Positions 34,713-43,837 of a DNA stretch of 64,000 bases are shown here, piece after piece. This stretch comes from Mariniphaga sp041684965 (GTDB taxonomy: Bacteria > Bacteroidota > Bacteroidia > Bacteroidales > Prolixibacteraceae), in assembly GCA_041684965.1 (NCBI GenBank), contig JAWLGR010000001.1, forward strand, positions 418,779 to 482,778. The letters run 5' to 3'. The stretch's first letter is position 1. Each line of letters starts with the position of its first letter. The position numbers and the translations under genes were made by a program. The notes beneath the pieces are model-generated. The model saw nothing but the letters and a program-made list of their open reading frames with translations, ran no database searches and was not told the DNA's origin.

Positions 34713-36848
34713 ATGAAAAATAATTCTATCCAAAAAATAATGTCGGTCACAACTATTGTATTGTTTGTAATTACCAATCTATATGCTCAGGCACCTGTAA
34801 AAAAAATGAATTATGAGGCTGTCATTCACAACAATAAGGATGAGTTGGTTAGAAATGCACCTGTGGGTATACAGGTGACTATTCTGAAGGAGTCTCAAAA
34901 CGGCCCTGTTATTTACAGTGAAACCCATACAACTGTTTCAAATTCCAATGGTTTGGTAAGTGTTGATATTGGAGCGGGTAAAAAATCATGGTGGCGACCT
35001 GATTTTAATGACATTGACTGGTCATCAGGCGCCTATTTCATTCGAACTGAAATTGACCCAACCGGAGGAACCGAATATACACTAAATGAAACAAGCCAGC
35101 TTTTAAGTGTACCGTATGCTATGCATGTCAATACTGCTGAAAATTATTCCGGCACTCTCACTGAAGAGGACCCGGTATTTGAAGCTTCGGTGGCTGGTGG
35201 GATAAGTGAAGCAGACTTTCATTACTGGAACAATAAACAAGAAAAACTCTCAGCAGGAAAGGGAATTACTTTAAAAGATAACCGAATTGATTTCAATGCT
35301 GGTGATTTTAAGGAATCTTCACAAAATTCTACGGTGCCGGGAAAGGTTTCAACACCCTGGCCTACCATACACAACCTCGCAGTCGAATGGAGCATTCAGG
35401 GTGATGATAATTTGAACGGTGTAGTGACTGTAGAGTTCAGGAAAAAAGAAAGTGGTGAATGGAAAACGGGAATGCCTCTTAGAAGAGTGCCTGCAGGAGA
35501 AAACATCGGGTTTCAATGGGAAAACAAACATTCCGGTAGTATTTTCGATCTTGAGCAGGATACAGAATACGAGATAAGACTGAAATTGTACGACCCCGAT
35601 GGCGGAAATGCTGAAAAGATTGTAACAGCAAAAACACGGCCTGAGCCTGTTATTACCGATAAGGCTGCAATTGTAGAAATCAAACCGGGTATATACGATA
35701 CGTTGTACACTGAAAGCGGAACACCTGACAGCCCCAGAGTTTATCGGTGCAGTGAAGGAACTGCCACCTTTTCACATATTGATGTACGCAATAAAAAGTG
35801 GGTGTATATTGAAGGATTAAATGTTGTGAATCTAAAAGAACGGGGAAGAGGCATTCATCTGAACGGGGCTGAAAATTGCGTGGTACGTAAATGTACCATC
35901 AATGCAGTTTATGGTATTGTGGCTTATAGACCCGGTGCTACCAATTGTTATTTCAGCGACAATGTAATTACCGGAATATGTGAATGGAACAACGAGGCAA
36001 TGGGAGCCCACGGTGCCAATATTGGGGAAGGTATTGAAATTACCGGTCCCGGAAACGTTATTTGTTACAACAAAGTTACCGGGTTCAGGGACTGCATATC
36101 AACAATGGAAGACAGCCACGTAGTGAATCAGATGTGCATCGATATCTACAATAATGATATCTATAGCGGAGTGGACGATGCCATTGAAGCCGATTTTTGC
36201 TTTTCGAATTGCAGGATAATGCGTAACCGGATTACAAACAGTTATGTGGGATTAAGTTCCCAACCCGGACTGGGGGGGCCAAATTACTTCATTCGAAATG
36301 TTATGTACAACGTGGTTCATGCAGCATTTAAACTGAAGCGCGCCAGCCGGGGTGATGTTGTTTTGCACAATACCGTTGTGAAGGTTGGCGCAGGCCTAGG
36401 TGGAAATTCAGCAATGGATCATGCCTATTTCAGAAACAATCTTGCCATCGGAGGCCCTGATGGAGGTATTAACTGGGGCGATTATGGAGCAGGTACCCCT
36501 TCTGCTGCTCAAATTATCGATCCAGGACCGAACAGTGATTTCGATTATGATGCCGTAGGTGTTTACGAAATTGATTACAGGGCAACAATTGGCGGTAAGC
36601 CGTTTGGTGAAGTTGAGAAAAACGGTATCGAACGAATCAAAATTGAGGAGGTTTTTTACAACGTAGAATTCCCGTTTCCCCCTGTGCCTGAACGTGAAGT
36701 GCCCGATTTACGTCCAAAAACCGGTTCCCGGGTGGTAGATGCAGCAGTAATTATTCCCAACATCAATGATAATTACAATGGAAGAGGTCCTGATATCGGG
36801 GCTTATGAGGCCGGAGAGGAATTGCCGCATTACGGGCCGAGGTATTGA
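34713..36848 (+). CDS. Adapter-domain protein with Fn3-like domain and right-handed beta-helix
   Basis: 711 aa. Signal 1-25, adapter about 28-200, a fibronectin III-like domain about 212-312 (HNLAVEWSIQGDDNLNG, LEQDTEYEIRLKLYDPDGG), then a beta-helix to about 690 (RGIHLNGAENCVVRKCTINAVYG, GIEITGPGNVICYNKVTGFRD, VDDAIEADFCFSNCRIMRNRI, AYFRNNLAIGG). The helix resembles pectate-lyase-like or DUF-type carbohydrate-active folds; the enzymatic class cannot be fixed. Its Fn3-beta-helix half has the same layout as the gene at 39652, which lacks the adapter, and its adapter half is almost the DNA of the GH5 gene. It looks like a chimera of the two. Confidence 0.75.
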   Translation: MKNNSIQKIMSVTTIVLFVITNLYAQAPVKKMNYEAVIHNNKDELVRNAPVGIQVTILKESQNGPVIYSETHTTVSNSNGLVSVDIGAGKKSWWRPDFNDIDWSSGAYFIRTEIDPTGGTEYTLNETSQLLSVPYAMHVNTAENYSGTLTEEDPVFEASVAGGISEADFHYWNNKQEKLSAGKGITLKDNRIDFNAGDFKESSQNSTVPGKVSTPWPTIHNLAVEWSIQGDDNLNGVVTVEFRKKESGEWKTGMPLRRVPAGENIGFQWENKHSGSIFDLEQDTEYEIRLKLYDPDGGNAEKIVTAKTRPEPVITDKAAIVEIKPGIYDTLYTESGTPDSPRVYRCSEGTATFSHIDVRNKKWVYIEGLNVVNLKERGRGIHLNGAENCVVRKCTINAVYGIVAYRPGATNCYFSDNVITGICEWNNEAMGAHGANIGEGIEITGPGNVICYNKVTGFRDCISTMEDSHVVNQMCIDIYNNDIYSGVDDAIEADFCFSNCRIMRNRITNSYVGLSSQPGLGGPNYFIRNVMYNVVHAAFKLKRASRGDVVLHNTVVKVGAGLGGNSAMDHAYFRNNLAIGGPDGGINWGDYGAGTPSAAQIIDPGPNSDFDYDAVGVYEIDYRATIGGKPFGEVEKNGIERIKIEEVFYNVEFPFPPVPEREVPDLRPKTGSRVVDAAVIIPNINDNYNGRGPDIGAYEAGEELPHYGPRY

Positions 36849-36971
36849 AATGAATGAAACGATTAAAAGAAATACGTAGTGAGCATGATAAGATTTTCAT
36901 GCTGCCTGACAATGGTTAGTGAATTGTGCTAGTTATATATTACACCTTTTAAAATAAATACCATTAATAAT

Positions 36972-38858
36972 ATGACTGGACAAATAGCTTTTCGGCTAAT
37001 TCTCCTGACTCTTTGTAGTCCGGTGCTGATGGCAGCTGAATTATATTCTGAAGATGTATTGGCCTGGAATACTGTTGTGGAAGTGCCGGTAATCCTGCAG
37101 AATCATTTGAACGATGAGTTTCCTGATGAAACGATATGGGCATCGGCAGGTTCCATTGATAAATTTTACAGTATTCCGGATGCCCGGCAAGTAGAATCGG
37201 ATGCCCGCATCCTTGTATTGTTTGATGGCCAAAACCTGTTTTTTAATGCTGAAATGCAAGATGCAAATGCAGGTGACGCATTGCAGAAATGCTATCTGAG
37301 CAATGAACCGGATCTCAGGCGAACCTCAAACATTAGTATTTATCTTGAACCGGAACACAATCATGGCAAGTACTATCGGTTTATTGTTGACTCAAAAGGA
37401 AACAGGCAGGATTTGTGTGTGGATGATGAATCATGGCAAACCAATTGGTTTGTCCGGGTTGAAGATAAGGCTGACGGGAATGTGAAGCTCCTTATAAAAA
37501 TTCCTTTAGAGGGATTGGGAAAAAAAATCACTGACGGCGACGTTTGGGGATTTAATGTTGTGTTGAATGGCGTTGCCGGAACACAAACAATCAGTGCTGC
37601 TCCGGTGGAATATAAAATGGCAGATGCTTCCGGATTTGGACATTTGTTGTTCAATGAAAAGTTAACCCCGGAACGGGTGTTGGAAATAAAACATTCTTTA
37701 CCCCGGATGCACCAGGATCAGTACAGGGAAATGATTTCATCCTCTAAACTTATGTGCGGGCCTGAACTTAAAGATATAGAAGGAGAACTCCGGCAGGCAG
37801 CACCCGGGAAAAAATGGATTTTGAAAAACGGAAGAAACGTAACATGTATCGGCCTGGATAACGATGAAGTAGTTCATTCGGCATATCCCTTTATTTATGA
37901 GAAATATGAAAATCAGAAGCTTCATTACCTGAGAAAATTATACCGGCTTGAAGAAATTGTTTCGGCTGGCAAAAACGACTTCGAAAAGATGCTGCTATTA
38001 AATGAATGGCTGGTTAATCATGTACCCTTTGGTTCACCTCCTCCTATCCGGCCGGATGCTATGCATGTTTTGGAAAATGGGTTAACCGGGCAGACCTTCA
38101 ATTGTACCTATCTGTCATTTACCCTGATGCAAATGTACATGGCTTTGGGTTACACAGCCCGAAAAATAACTTCTGTCGGACACGGTACTCTGGATGTGTG
38201 GTCCGATTACTGGGGAAAATGGATTCAGATCGATCCCAGCCGGAATTCTTATTACAGAATGAGATATACCGGTGTCCCTCTTAACAGCAATGAAATCAGA
38301 AGAGAACATTGGAAGAACGGAGGTATCGATATGGAAATGGTATATGGAACAGAACAACGGGCAGAACGGGTAACCCTTGAAAAAAGGGAAAAGGATGGTT
38401 TATTGCAATACCGGACCGACGGGTACCAATGGGTGGCCTATAAATCAAGAAACAATTTTTTTGAAATTCCTTTTGCCTACTGGAATTTTGATTATTTGAT
38501 TTTGGAAGATGAATTTAACAGAGATCAAATCTGGACCACAGGAAATAAAACCGACACAAGGGAAATTTTGGGGACTCGTACCAGTCGTGTCGAAGATGTT
38601 TTCTGGACATTGAACCAGGCCTGTATTCATCTATATGACAAGGAGGATGCAGGTTTGTTGGTCCAGCTTGAGACCGTTACCCCAAATTTTAAAACCTTCG
38701 AATATTCTGTTGATGAGGGTGAATGGAAAAAAACCGATTCTGTTTTTCAATGGAAACTTCATGAGGGGCAAAACACGCTCAGGGCACGCAGCGTAAACAA
38801 ATTTGGCATTTCTGGCAAAGAACATAAAATTGTCTTAAAAATGGAACCATATAATTGA
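36972..38858 (+). CDS. Secreted CBM9-like plus transglutaminase-like protein
   Basis: 628 aa with signal (IAFRLILLTLCSPVLMAAE). Residues about 30-225 look like a CBM9-like sandwich (DARILVLFDGQNLFFNAEMQD, ISIYLEPEHNHGKYYRFIVDSKG). Residues about 330-425 form a transglutaminase core with the complete triad C378 (TFNCTYLS), H404 (VGHGTLDVW) and D421 (WIQIDPSRN). The C-terminal 130 residues are beta-rich (LLVQLETVTPNFKTFEYSVDEGEWKKTDS). Proteins with this core act as proteases, cross-linkers or deamidases, or are inactive; a role in processing cell-surface or substrate protein is inference. The next gene also has this triad and starts 6 bp later. Confidence 0.7.
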   Translation: MTGQIAFRLILLTLCSPVLMAAELYSEDVLAWNTVVEVPVILQNHLNDEFPDETIWASAGSIDKFYSIPDARQVESDARILVLFDGQNLFFNAEMQDANAGDALQKCYLSNEPDLRRTSNISIYLEPEHNHGKYYRFIVDSKGNRQDLCVDDESWQTNWFVRVEDKADGNVKLLIKIPLEGLGKKITDGDVWGFNVVLNGVAGTQTISAAPVEYKMADASGFGHLLFNEKLTPERVLEIKHSLPRMHQDQYREMISSSKLMCGPELKDIEGELRQAAPGKKWILKNGRNVTCIGLDNDEVVHSAYPFIYEKYENQKLHYLRKLYRLEEIVSAGKNDFEKMLLLNEWLVNHVPFGSPPPIRPDAMHVLENGLTGQTFNCTYLSFTLMQMYMALGYTARKITSVGHGTLDVWSDYWGKWIQIDPSRNSYYRMRYTGVPLNSNEIRREHWKNGGIDMEMVYGTEQRAERVTLEKREKDGLLQYRTDGYQWVAYKSRNNFFEIPFAYWNFDYLILEDEFNRDQIWTTGNKTDTREILGTRTSRVEDVFWTLNQACIHLYDKEDAGLLVQLETVTPNFKTFEYSVDEGEWKKTDSVFQWKLHEGQNTLRARSVNKFGISGKEHKIVLKMEPYN

Positions 38859-38864
38859 TAGTTA

Positions 38865-39647
38865 ATGAAAATTGCAGGAATTATTTTATTCATTGCTGGT
38901 CTGATTCTTCTGGGATTTAATATAACCGGCCTTTTTAAATCTTTACGGAACGAGGATTTATACAATGAAGTTACCCCCTATAAAGATGATATCACTGTCA
39001 CTTTTCAGGAAGTAAAAAAACAGTGGAATAAGCGCAGTGATGAATCGGATAAGGAATTTGCACTTCGTGCAAACCAGCTAATCAACAATGCTATGGCCCA
39101 TTACTGGAAGGATGAAGGAATCAAAAAATATTACATGCATGTGCCGGTGTGGGAGAATTACCTGTTGACATTGAAACAGACTTTAACAGGAAAAAAGAAA
39201 TACGAATTCCGGAATTACAGGAAAGCTGTTGAAAGGGGAGTGGGCATCTGTTCTCAGCCATGTATTGCATTGCAGGATTTGCTGCTTGCAAACAATATTG
39301 AAGCCGACCTTTGGGATATATGGGGGCATATTGTGGTGGATGCGCGATTTGTTGACGGTTCACGTTATACGCTTGATCCCGATTATGGGAAGTATGTACC
39401 TCATGGAATGGAACAAATAATGTCTGACCCTGAATTGGTCAGGGAATGGTACGCAGATCAGGATGCAGTTTATGCTGATCATATTACAGAACACCGGAAT
39501 ACAGAGGATATTGTCAGGTTGTATGAAAAGGACCGGAACCGTATTTACCACATGAATAAAGGATTTGAAGATTTTTCCTATGTGGCCGTGTGGATAATTC
39601 CATTTCTCCTGATGTTGCCTTTCATGATTGTAAAAATTAAAAAATGA
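38865..39647 (+). CDS. Membrane-anchored transglutaminase-like protein
   Basis: 260 aa, with one membrane segment near the N-terminus (residues 4-22) and one at the very C-terminus (about 239-257), leaving the middle outside. The middle has a compact transglutaminase-like triad C129 (VGICSQ), H155 (IWGHIVVDA) and D171 (TLDPDYGKY). The segment between is shorter than in the neighbour at 36972, so they are not recent copies. The gene is 6 bp downstream of that neighbour and 4 bp ahead of the next gene, so all three should be one transcript. The target of the putative thiol activity is not known. Confidence 0.65.
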   Translation: MKIAGIILFIAGLILLGFNITGLFKSLRNEDLYNEVTPYKDDITVTFQEVKKQWNKRSDESDKEFALRANQLINNAMAHYWKDEGIKKYYMHVPVWENYLLTLKQTLTGKKKYEFRNYRKAVERGVGICSQPCIALQDLLLANNIEADLWDIWGHIVVDARFVDGSRYTLDPDYGKYVPHGMEQIMSDPELVREWYADQDAVYADHITEHRNTEDIVRLYEKDRNRIYHMNKGFEDFSYVAVWIIPFLLMLPFMIVKIKK

Positions 39648-39651
39648 AGTC

Positions 39652-41559
39652 ATGTATAAAATAAATGCATTCTTAGTATTTGTCGTATTACTTATTCTGA
39701 ACGTAATAGTTACACCGGCATATTGCAACAGCAATCTGTTCCAGCGGAGGTGGCATCATGTCTCGGAAACTTCTGCAGTAATATACTGGCAACTAAATGA
39801 TATCAGTAAGGCTGCAACCAGTTATGTAGAGTATGGAACAACTGAAATACCCGACCAACGTACCGCTGAAACGGTAAAGCCCCGGTGGGCACATTTGCAC
39901 CGGCTTACCGGACTTGAGCCCGGAAGGAATTATTACTACAGGATGGTAGTCGTCGACCCTCTTGATGGGGAAAAAAAGGAAAGTGAACTGGTGCAAATAA
40001 CTACAGCCCGAAAGGAAAATGCTATTTACATTCCAAATGAAAGCTCAGGCAAATCACCTTACATCCTGGATAAAGAAAATGCACATTACGTTCTGAAAAA
40101 AGATATCGTAACAGACGGGACAGCAATTATTATACAAGGGTCCGGAATAACCTTCGACCTTGATGGTAAAACGATTGTTTTTGGCAACAATACATCTGAA
40201 CAGGTATTTGGTGTTCAAATAACGAATGGTAATAATTGTAAGGTGGTAAATGGATTAATTATTCAGGGTAAACGTTCCGCCGATTACAGCAATGCAGTAA
40301 GGAGTTTTAGATCAGACAATAACGGTTTGGAAATCTGTGGAATCAGTACCGATGTTCATTTGAAAAATGCCCAGCCGATGGCATTCAGGCATGCAGGTCT
40401 AAAAATACATCACAATGATATTTACAGCAGGGTTACAGAATTGGATTCACGGCACTACCCCGGAAATACATTGCTTCGGATTGATGCTTCGGGTGAAAAT
40501 ATAAGTATTCATGATAACCTGCTGACCGAAGGATGCCATTTGGGTATAGTGGTCAGAAACCAGACCAAACTTTTGAGCAATGTCGAAATAGCCTGGAACG
40601 ATATCCGGCACCATCAGCAATATGTTAATGGATATGCCATTTCTCCCGGTTCAGGTGCAAAAGTACATCACAACCGGATTACCTCAACCGGAAGAGGAGT
40701 TCATATTACCGGCGAGAATACAGAGTTTTTTAACAACTACATCGATATTCGGGGGCATCAGCATCTAAGCGATCTTCCCGAAAATACCCGTCCGTTTCAT
40801 CATCGGCAGGTAGAATTGCATGGAGTGAAATTTGAAGGGAGCAGGACAAAAAATTGTAAAATCTACAATAATTTCGTCCGCATTACGCAGCATCAGCCTG
40901 TTGACTCTGACGGACAGGGAGACCCCGTCGATAAAATGGAAAATGGTGTTTACTTCCGTTCAAAAGCTTCTTCAATTGAAAAAGGCAAAATCGTTGATTT
41001 GCAGCAGAACTGGGAAAAGGATCGGTGGCGTTTCTATTATGTAAAGTATGACCCCGGTATGCCTCCCGTCCTGATTACCGGAAACGATGAAACAACTCTT
41101 TATGGTGATTTCAATGCAGTAAATTCAGCAGAATATACCGTATATATGAAGTGGATATATGTACCCCCTACACCCTTGAATGTTGCCTGTTACGATCCCA
41201 ATGGGATGAATGAAATTCATGGAAATACGTTTATAGGTATTACAACTTATAAAAATACCCGGCATGGCGGCTACGGCGATTCCGGCCAGTGGGCTACATC
41301 TGTTATGTTTGTGGGAATGGACAAAGGAGCTGCACAGAAAGGAAACTATTCAGCCTGGATTCACGATAATAATTTCTTGAGTAACGATCTATTTCTGAAT
41401 TCATATACCAGCATAAATATGGATATTAAAATGGAAAATAATACATTTACCCTGTTGAATGAACCTTTTAGTATCAACCGGGAAAGCCGCATCCGGGATG
41501 TGGGAGCGGATTTTGAAAACATGGTAAAGGCAAATGGCAATATTTTTAAAGAAGAGTAA
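39652..41559 (+). CDS. Secreted Fn3-like and right-handed beta-helix protein
   Basis: 635 aa with signal (MYKINAFLVFVVLLILNVIVTPAYC). Residues 30-125 are a fibronectin III-like domain (SETSAVIYWQLND, SYVEYGTTEIPDQ, RLTGLEPGRNYYYRMVV) similar to the phosphatase/Fn3 class. Residues about 135-600 form a beta-helix (YVLKKDIVTDGTAIIIQGSG, FDLDGKTIVFGNN, VHHNRITSTGRGVHITGENTEFFNNYIDIRG). No catalytic motif can be assigned. The layout matches the C-terminal part of the protein at 34713, without the adapter. It may be a lyase or a substrate-binding protein. Confidence 0.65.
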   Translation: MYKINAFLVFVVLLILNVIVTPAYCNSNLFQRRWHHVSETSAVIYWQLNDISKAATSYVEYGTTEIPDQRTAETVKPRWAHLHRLTGLEPGRNYYYRMVVVDPLDGEKKESELVQITTARKENAIYIPNESSGKSPYILDKENAHYVLKKDIVTDGTAIIIQGSGITFDLDGKTIVFGNNTSEQVFGVQITNGNNCKVVNGLIIQGKRSADYSNAVRSFRSDNNGLEICGISTDVHLKNAQPMAFRHAGLKIHHNDIYSRVTELDSRHYPGNTLLRIDASGENISIHDNLLTEGCHLGIVVRNQTKLLSNVEIAWNDIRHHQQYVNGYAISPGSGAKVHHNRITSTGRGVHITGENTEFFNNYIDIRGHQHLSDLPENTRPFHHRQVELHGVKFEGSRTKNCKIYNNFVRITQHQPVDSDGQGDPVDKMENGVYFRSKASSIEKGKIVDLQQNWEKDRWRFYYVKYDPGMPPVLITGNDETTLYGDFNAVNSAEYTVYMKWIYVPPTPLNVACYDPNGMNEIHGNTFIGITTYKNTRHGGYGDSGQWATSVMFVGMDKGAAQKGNYSAWIHDNNFLSNDLFLNSYTSINMDIKMENNTFTLLNEPFSINRESRIRDVGADFENMVKANGNIFKEE

Positions 41560-41600
41560 ATATTAAATAGAATTCGAGTATTAGTAATAATTAAAAGAAC

Positions 41601-43826
41601 ATGAACATTAAATTTAAATCCAAAAATCAAGTATTAGCCCGTATCAAATTTTGGTATATCTGCCTGATGGTACTGGCATTTTTTTCATCCGGGCAGGTGT
41701 TGGCGAAACAGACAGAATCGTTGTTGTATAAGGAGGGGATTCATCTTATACCTTACCCTCAGAAGGTTGCTTTTACAGGAGAAGATTTTTTTACGGGGGA
41801 AGAGGTTGCTATTGTTCTGGATTCCAATGCCAGTGAAAAGGATAAATTTGCTGCCGGAGAATTGCAGAAGCAGCTTGAACAGGAGTGGAAAATAAAGGCA
41901 ACAATTACGAATGCAAAATCAGGAAAAAGAATTGTTCTTACAAGGAGACGTGTTCCATCGGAAATCAATTCACTTCCATCCAAAAAAGTTTCGCAGGCAT
42001 ACCAGCTTACAACAGCTGCTGACGAACTTACCATTCGTGCAAAAGGTGAAACAGGATTGTTCTATGGTGTGCAAACTTTATTGCAAATTGTCCAGGATAA
42101 AGGGAACGGGCTTTATGTAAAAGGAATGGAAATAACCGACTGGCCTGATATACCCACCCGTGCATGCCATTACGATACCAAGCACCATCAGGATAAACGT
42201 TCTTATGTTGAAAGCTTTATTCGCGATTTGGCTAGGTATAAAATCAATATGCTGGTTTGGGAGTGGGAAGATAAATTTGCATATCCCAGCCATCCTGAAA
42301 TTGGTGCTCCCGGTGCTTTTACAATGGAAGAAATGCAGGAAATGACCCGGTATGCTCAAAAATACCACGTACAGATTGTTCCGTTGGTACAAGGCCTTGG
42401 TCATGTCAGTTACATCCTGAAATGGCCGCAATACAGCCACCTTCGCGAAATTCCTGCATCGAACTGGGAATTCTGTCCGTTGAAAGATGGTTCTTATGAT
42501 TTACTAAATGACCTGTGGCAGGATGCCATTAAAGCAACTCCCGGTTCAGAATACATCCACATAGGTTCGGATGAGACTTACGAATTGGGGCTGGGGGTGG
42601 AATGTGGCTGTGAAGCCCGTGTAAAGGAAATTGGAAGACACGGGTTAATGACTGAATTCATTAACCGAAGTGCAAAACCATTGATTAAAGAAGGGCGGAC
42701 TGTAATGGCATGGAGCGCCCAATATGTTCCGGAATCTCAGTTGAATCCTGTAAAAGGGTCTGTTCTCCTTAGTTCAGGTGAAAAAGTAGAGGAAACCAAA
42801 ACAATTAAAAAGGCAGGCTATGAAGTTTACATTTATGATCCCAACCCGGGTATAGAACCATTGTTTTTACCCTATTTTTACAAGGTAAGGGCAATCGCCA
42901 GGGATGGGGTGTATGCTGATGAAGAAGAGATTGAAAATGCTCTTACGCGTTCATACAAAGCTGTTTCACAGGCAGCTAAAACTGGTATTTTCGATGGAAT
43001 GATTAATACTTCCTGGGATGACTCGGGTCTTCACAACCAGGCCTGGATGCTGAGCTTCATAAATTCAGCTGAGTATTCCTGGAGTGGCAGCTCACCATCT
43101 CTCGACGAATTCAGTGATAAGTTTTTCCTGAATTATTACGGAGAAAATTCTTCCGGTATGAAAGAGCTTTATCTTTTGTTGAATAAAGCAGCTTATTATT
43201 TTTATAAATCACTGGAAAGACGTGTATGGCATTATGGCGATATTGGAAAAACACATCTTCCTGATCTTCCCCGTGGCGATAATCTTGAATACGACCAGTT
43301 CTGGAACAGGGAATATGCCCATAAGGTGGAAGAATCACGTGAACAGTTAAAACTCATGGAACGGGCCTCAGAAATTATCTGGACAAATTTAAAGGAAGAC
43401 GTTAAAAACAGTTATGACCTGGAGGTTTTCAATTCAATGGTGGAATTGGTAAAACACACCTGTAATACCTATATTGCAATGTCAAATCTGGAACTTGCAA
43501 TCAGAGATGCCCACCGGCAGCGGTACCTCGATCACGATAAAGCATATAATTCGTTGCTAAAAGGGCTCGAAATAGTTGATAATAATCTTGCCGAACGCGA
43601 AAAGGTTTATACCGATCTGGTAAATACCTGGGAAAAAACCAGACTTCCGAAGGGAATGTCAACTCCGGATAAAGAATTTTTCCACCGGCAGGACCGGGCA
43701 AGGCATTTTGCATTTCGTCGGGCCGATATGAGTTACCTCATTATGGATGAAGAGCTGTTGGGTATGGAAGATTATAGAATAAACCTTTCAAAATACATCG
43801 ACTGGTATAAAAAAACATTTTTATAA
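41601..43826 (+). CDS. GH20 beta-N-acetylhexosaminidase with C-terminal helical extension
   Basis: 741 aa with an N-terminal membrane-spanning signal (WYICLMVLAFFSSGQVLA). Residues 45-170 are the GH20b domain (IHLIPYPQKVAF, ETGLFYGVQTLLQIV). Residues 175-480 are the catalytic barrel: RACHYDTKHHQDKRSYVESFIRDLARYKINMLVWEWEDKF, then GSEYIHIGSDETYE with the catalytic pair D324-E325. The enzyme removes N-acetylhexosamine (or a related hexosamine) from the non-reducing end by substrate-assisted cleavage. The last 250 residues are a charged helical region of no known family. It is followed by a T9SS jelly-roll protein. Confidence 0.85.
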   Translation: MNIKFKSKNQVLARIKFWYICLMVLAFFSSGQVLAKQTESLLYKEGIHLIPYPQKVAFTGEDFFTGEEVAIVLDSNASEKDKFAAGELQKQLEQEWKIKATITNAKSGKRIVLTRRRVPSEINSLPSKKVSQAYQLTTAADELTIRAKGETGLFYGVQTLLQIVQDKGNGLYVKGMEITDWPDIPTRACHYDTKHHQDKRSYVESFIRDLARYKINMLVWEWEDKFAYPSHPEIGAPGAFTMEEMQEMTRYAQKYHVQIVPLVQGLGHVSYILKWPQYSHLREIPASNWEFCPLKDGSYDLLNDLWQDAIKATPGSEYIHIGSDETYELGLGVECGCEARVKEIGRHGLMTEFINRSAKPLIKEGRTVMAWSAQYVPESQLNPVKGSVLLSSGEKVEETKTIKKAGYEVYIYDPNPGIEPLFLPYFYKVRAIARDGVYADEEEIENALTRSYKAVSQAAKTGIFDGMINTSWDDSGLHNQAWMLSFINSAEYSWSGSSPSLDEFSDKFFLNYYGENSSGMKELYLLLNKAAYYFYKSLERRVWHYGDIGKTHLPDLPRGDNLEYDQFWNREYAHKVEESREQLKLMERASEIIWTNLKEDVKNSYDLEVFNSMVELVKHTCNTYIAMSNLELAIRDAHRQRYLDHDKAYNSLLKGLEIVDNNLAEREKVYTDLVNTWEKTRLPKGMSTPDKEFFHRQDRARHFAFRRADMSYLIMDEELLGMEDYRINLSKYIDWYKKTFL

Positions 43827-43837
43827 ATTTTTAAGTC

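Noticed and set aside
34629..36891. Insertion sequence with GAGCATGATAA target duplications
   Set aside because: No transposase or terminal inverted repeats; the enclosed gene is a normal exported enzyme.
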